Shown: one piece after another, positions 5,156 to 5,383 of the stretch
How the letters are laid out: each line of letters begins with the position of its first letter
Position numbering within the stretch: position 1 is the first letter of the stretch
From: Lonsdalea quercina subsp. quercina
GTDB taxonomy: Bacteria; Pseudomonadota; Gammaproteobacteria; Enterobacterales; Enterobacteriaceae
Assembly (NCBI RefSeq): GCF_000688655.1
Contig: NZ_JIBO01000023.1
Coordinates: 18,305-23,687, forward strand
Direction: 5' to 3'
Length of the DNA: 5,383 nt
Program-made: the position numbers and the translations under genes
The notes under the pieces: model-generated
Seen by the model: only the letters and a program-made list of their open reading frames with translations
Told to the model about the DNA's origin: nothing
Databases searched by the model: none

Positions 5156-5383
5156 TTATTTTACGCGGGACACGTATTCGCCGGAGCGAGTATCCACTTT
5201 AATCACTTCGCCGATCTGGACGAACAGCGGCACTTTAACCACAGCGCCCGTCGTCAGCGTCGCAGGTTTACCGCCGGTACCCGCGGTATCGCCTTTCAGG
5301 CCCGGATCGGTATCGGTGATTTCCAGCTCAACAAAGTTCGGCGGCGTAACGGCGATCGGAGCGCCGTCCCACAGGGTCAGTAC
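5156..5383 (-). CDS. efp: Elongation factor P, C-terminal part, 5' end cut by window
   Basis: EF-P binds ribosomes stalled at consecutive prolines and promotes peptide bond formation. Reading the minus strand from the window edge gives 75 codons and a TAA stop at 5158-5156. The first visible residues are VLTLWDG and the last are [10 protein letters not shown], the exact C-terminus I recall for E. coli EF-P. In between are [30 protein letters not shown] and [20 protein letters not shown]. The last of these lies in the conserved EF-P C-terminal signature region. This corresponds to the end of OB domain II plus domain III of a protein of about 188 residues. Domain I, with the modified Lys34, is outside. 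Its modifying enzyme EpmA is encoded at the other end of the window. Confidence 0.98.
   Translation of the reverse strand, partial: VLTLWDGAPIAVTPPNFVELEITDTDPGLKGDTAGTGGKPATLTTGAVVKVPLFVQIGEVIKVDTRSGEYVSRVK

Noticed and set aside
1..5383. Search for CRISPR arrays, tRNA or rRNA genes, insertion sequences, phage or toxin-antitoxin genes
   Set aside because: None seen. The window is filled by conserved chromosomal genes with uniform style, and no spacer-repeat pattern or transposase frame is present.

Overview
The window is a chromosomal housekeeping segment from a gammaproteobacterium of the order Enterobacterales. Every gene closely matches its Escherichia coli counterpart as I recall it, and the order epmA< frdA> frdB> frdC> frdD> blc> efp< is the enterobacterial arrangement around fumarate reductase. 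The ampC, sugE and ecnAB genes that E. coli K-12 carries in this interval are absent. That compact layout would fit Pectobacteriaceae-like or Yersiniaceae-like genomes (Dickeya, Brenneria, Pectobacterium, Serratia), but I cannot fix the genus from sequence alone.

Layout. Positions 1-694 (minus) hold the first 231 codons of epmA, cut by the window edge. Positions 695-1100 are a divergent regulatory region. It carries a well-supported FNR-type frd promoter (right half-site ATCAA at 904-908, TATAAT at 931-936, inferred start near 943), a long 5' leader with a hairpin and an AU-rich tract, and weaker candidate NarL, CRP and epmA promoter sites. Positions 1101-4407 are the frdABCD operon: the genes are overlapping or closely spaced, each has a strong ribosome binding site, and an intrinsic terminator follows at 4425-4451. 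Positions 4532-5083 encode the outer-membrane lipocalin Blc behind its own sigma-S-like promoter. Positions 5084-5155 are a short convergent gap containing a repeated/inverted 7-12 base motif. Positions 5156-5383 (minus) hold the C-terminal 75 codons of efp, cut by the window edge.

How the genes work together. FrdA and FrdB form the soluble catalytic arm, and FrdC and FrdD the membrane anchor, of menaquinol:fumarate reductase, the terminal reductase of anaerobic fumarate respiration. The FNR-type promoter fits that role. EpmA and EF-P are an enzyme/substrate pair: EpmA attaches beta-lysine to EF-P, which relieves ribosome stalling at proline-rich sequences. Here they flank the frd-blc block on the same strand. 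Blc is a stress and stationary-phase lipoprotein.

I see no undescribed multi-gene system. The observations most worth a second look are two substitutions, relative to E. coli, at anchor residues implicated in quinone handling (FrdC His to Gln and FrdD Gln to His), the long structured frd leader, and the three-copy motif between blc and efp.
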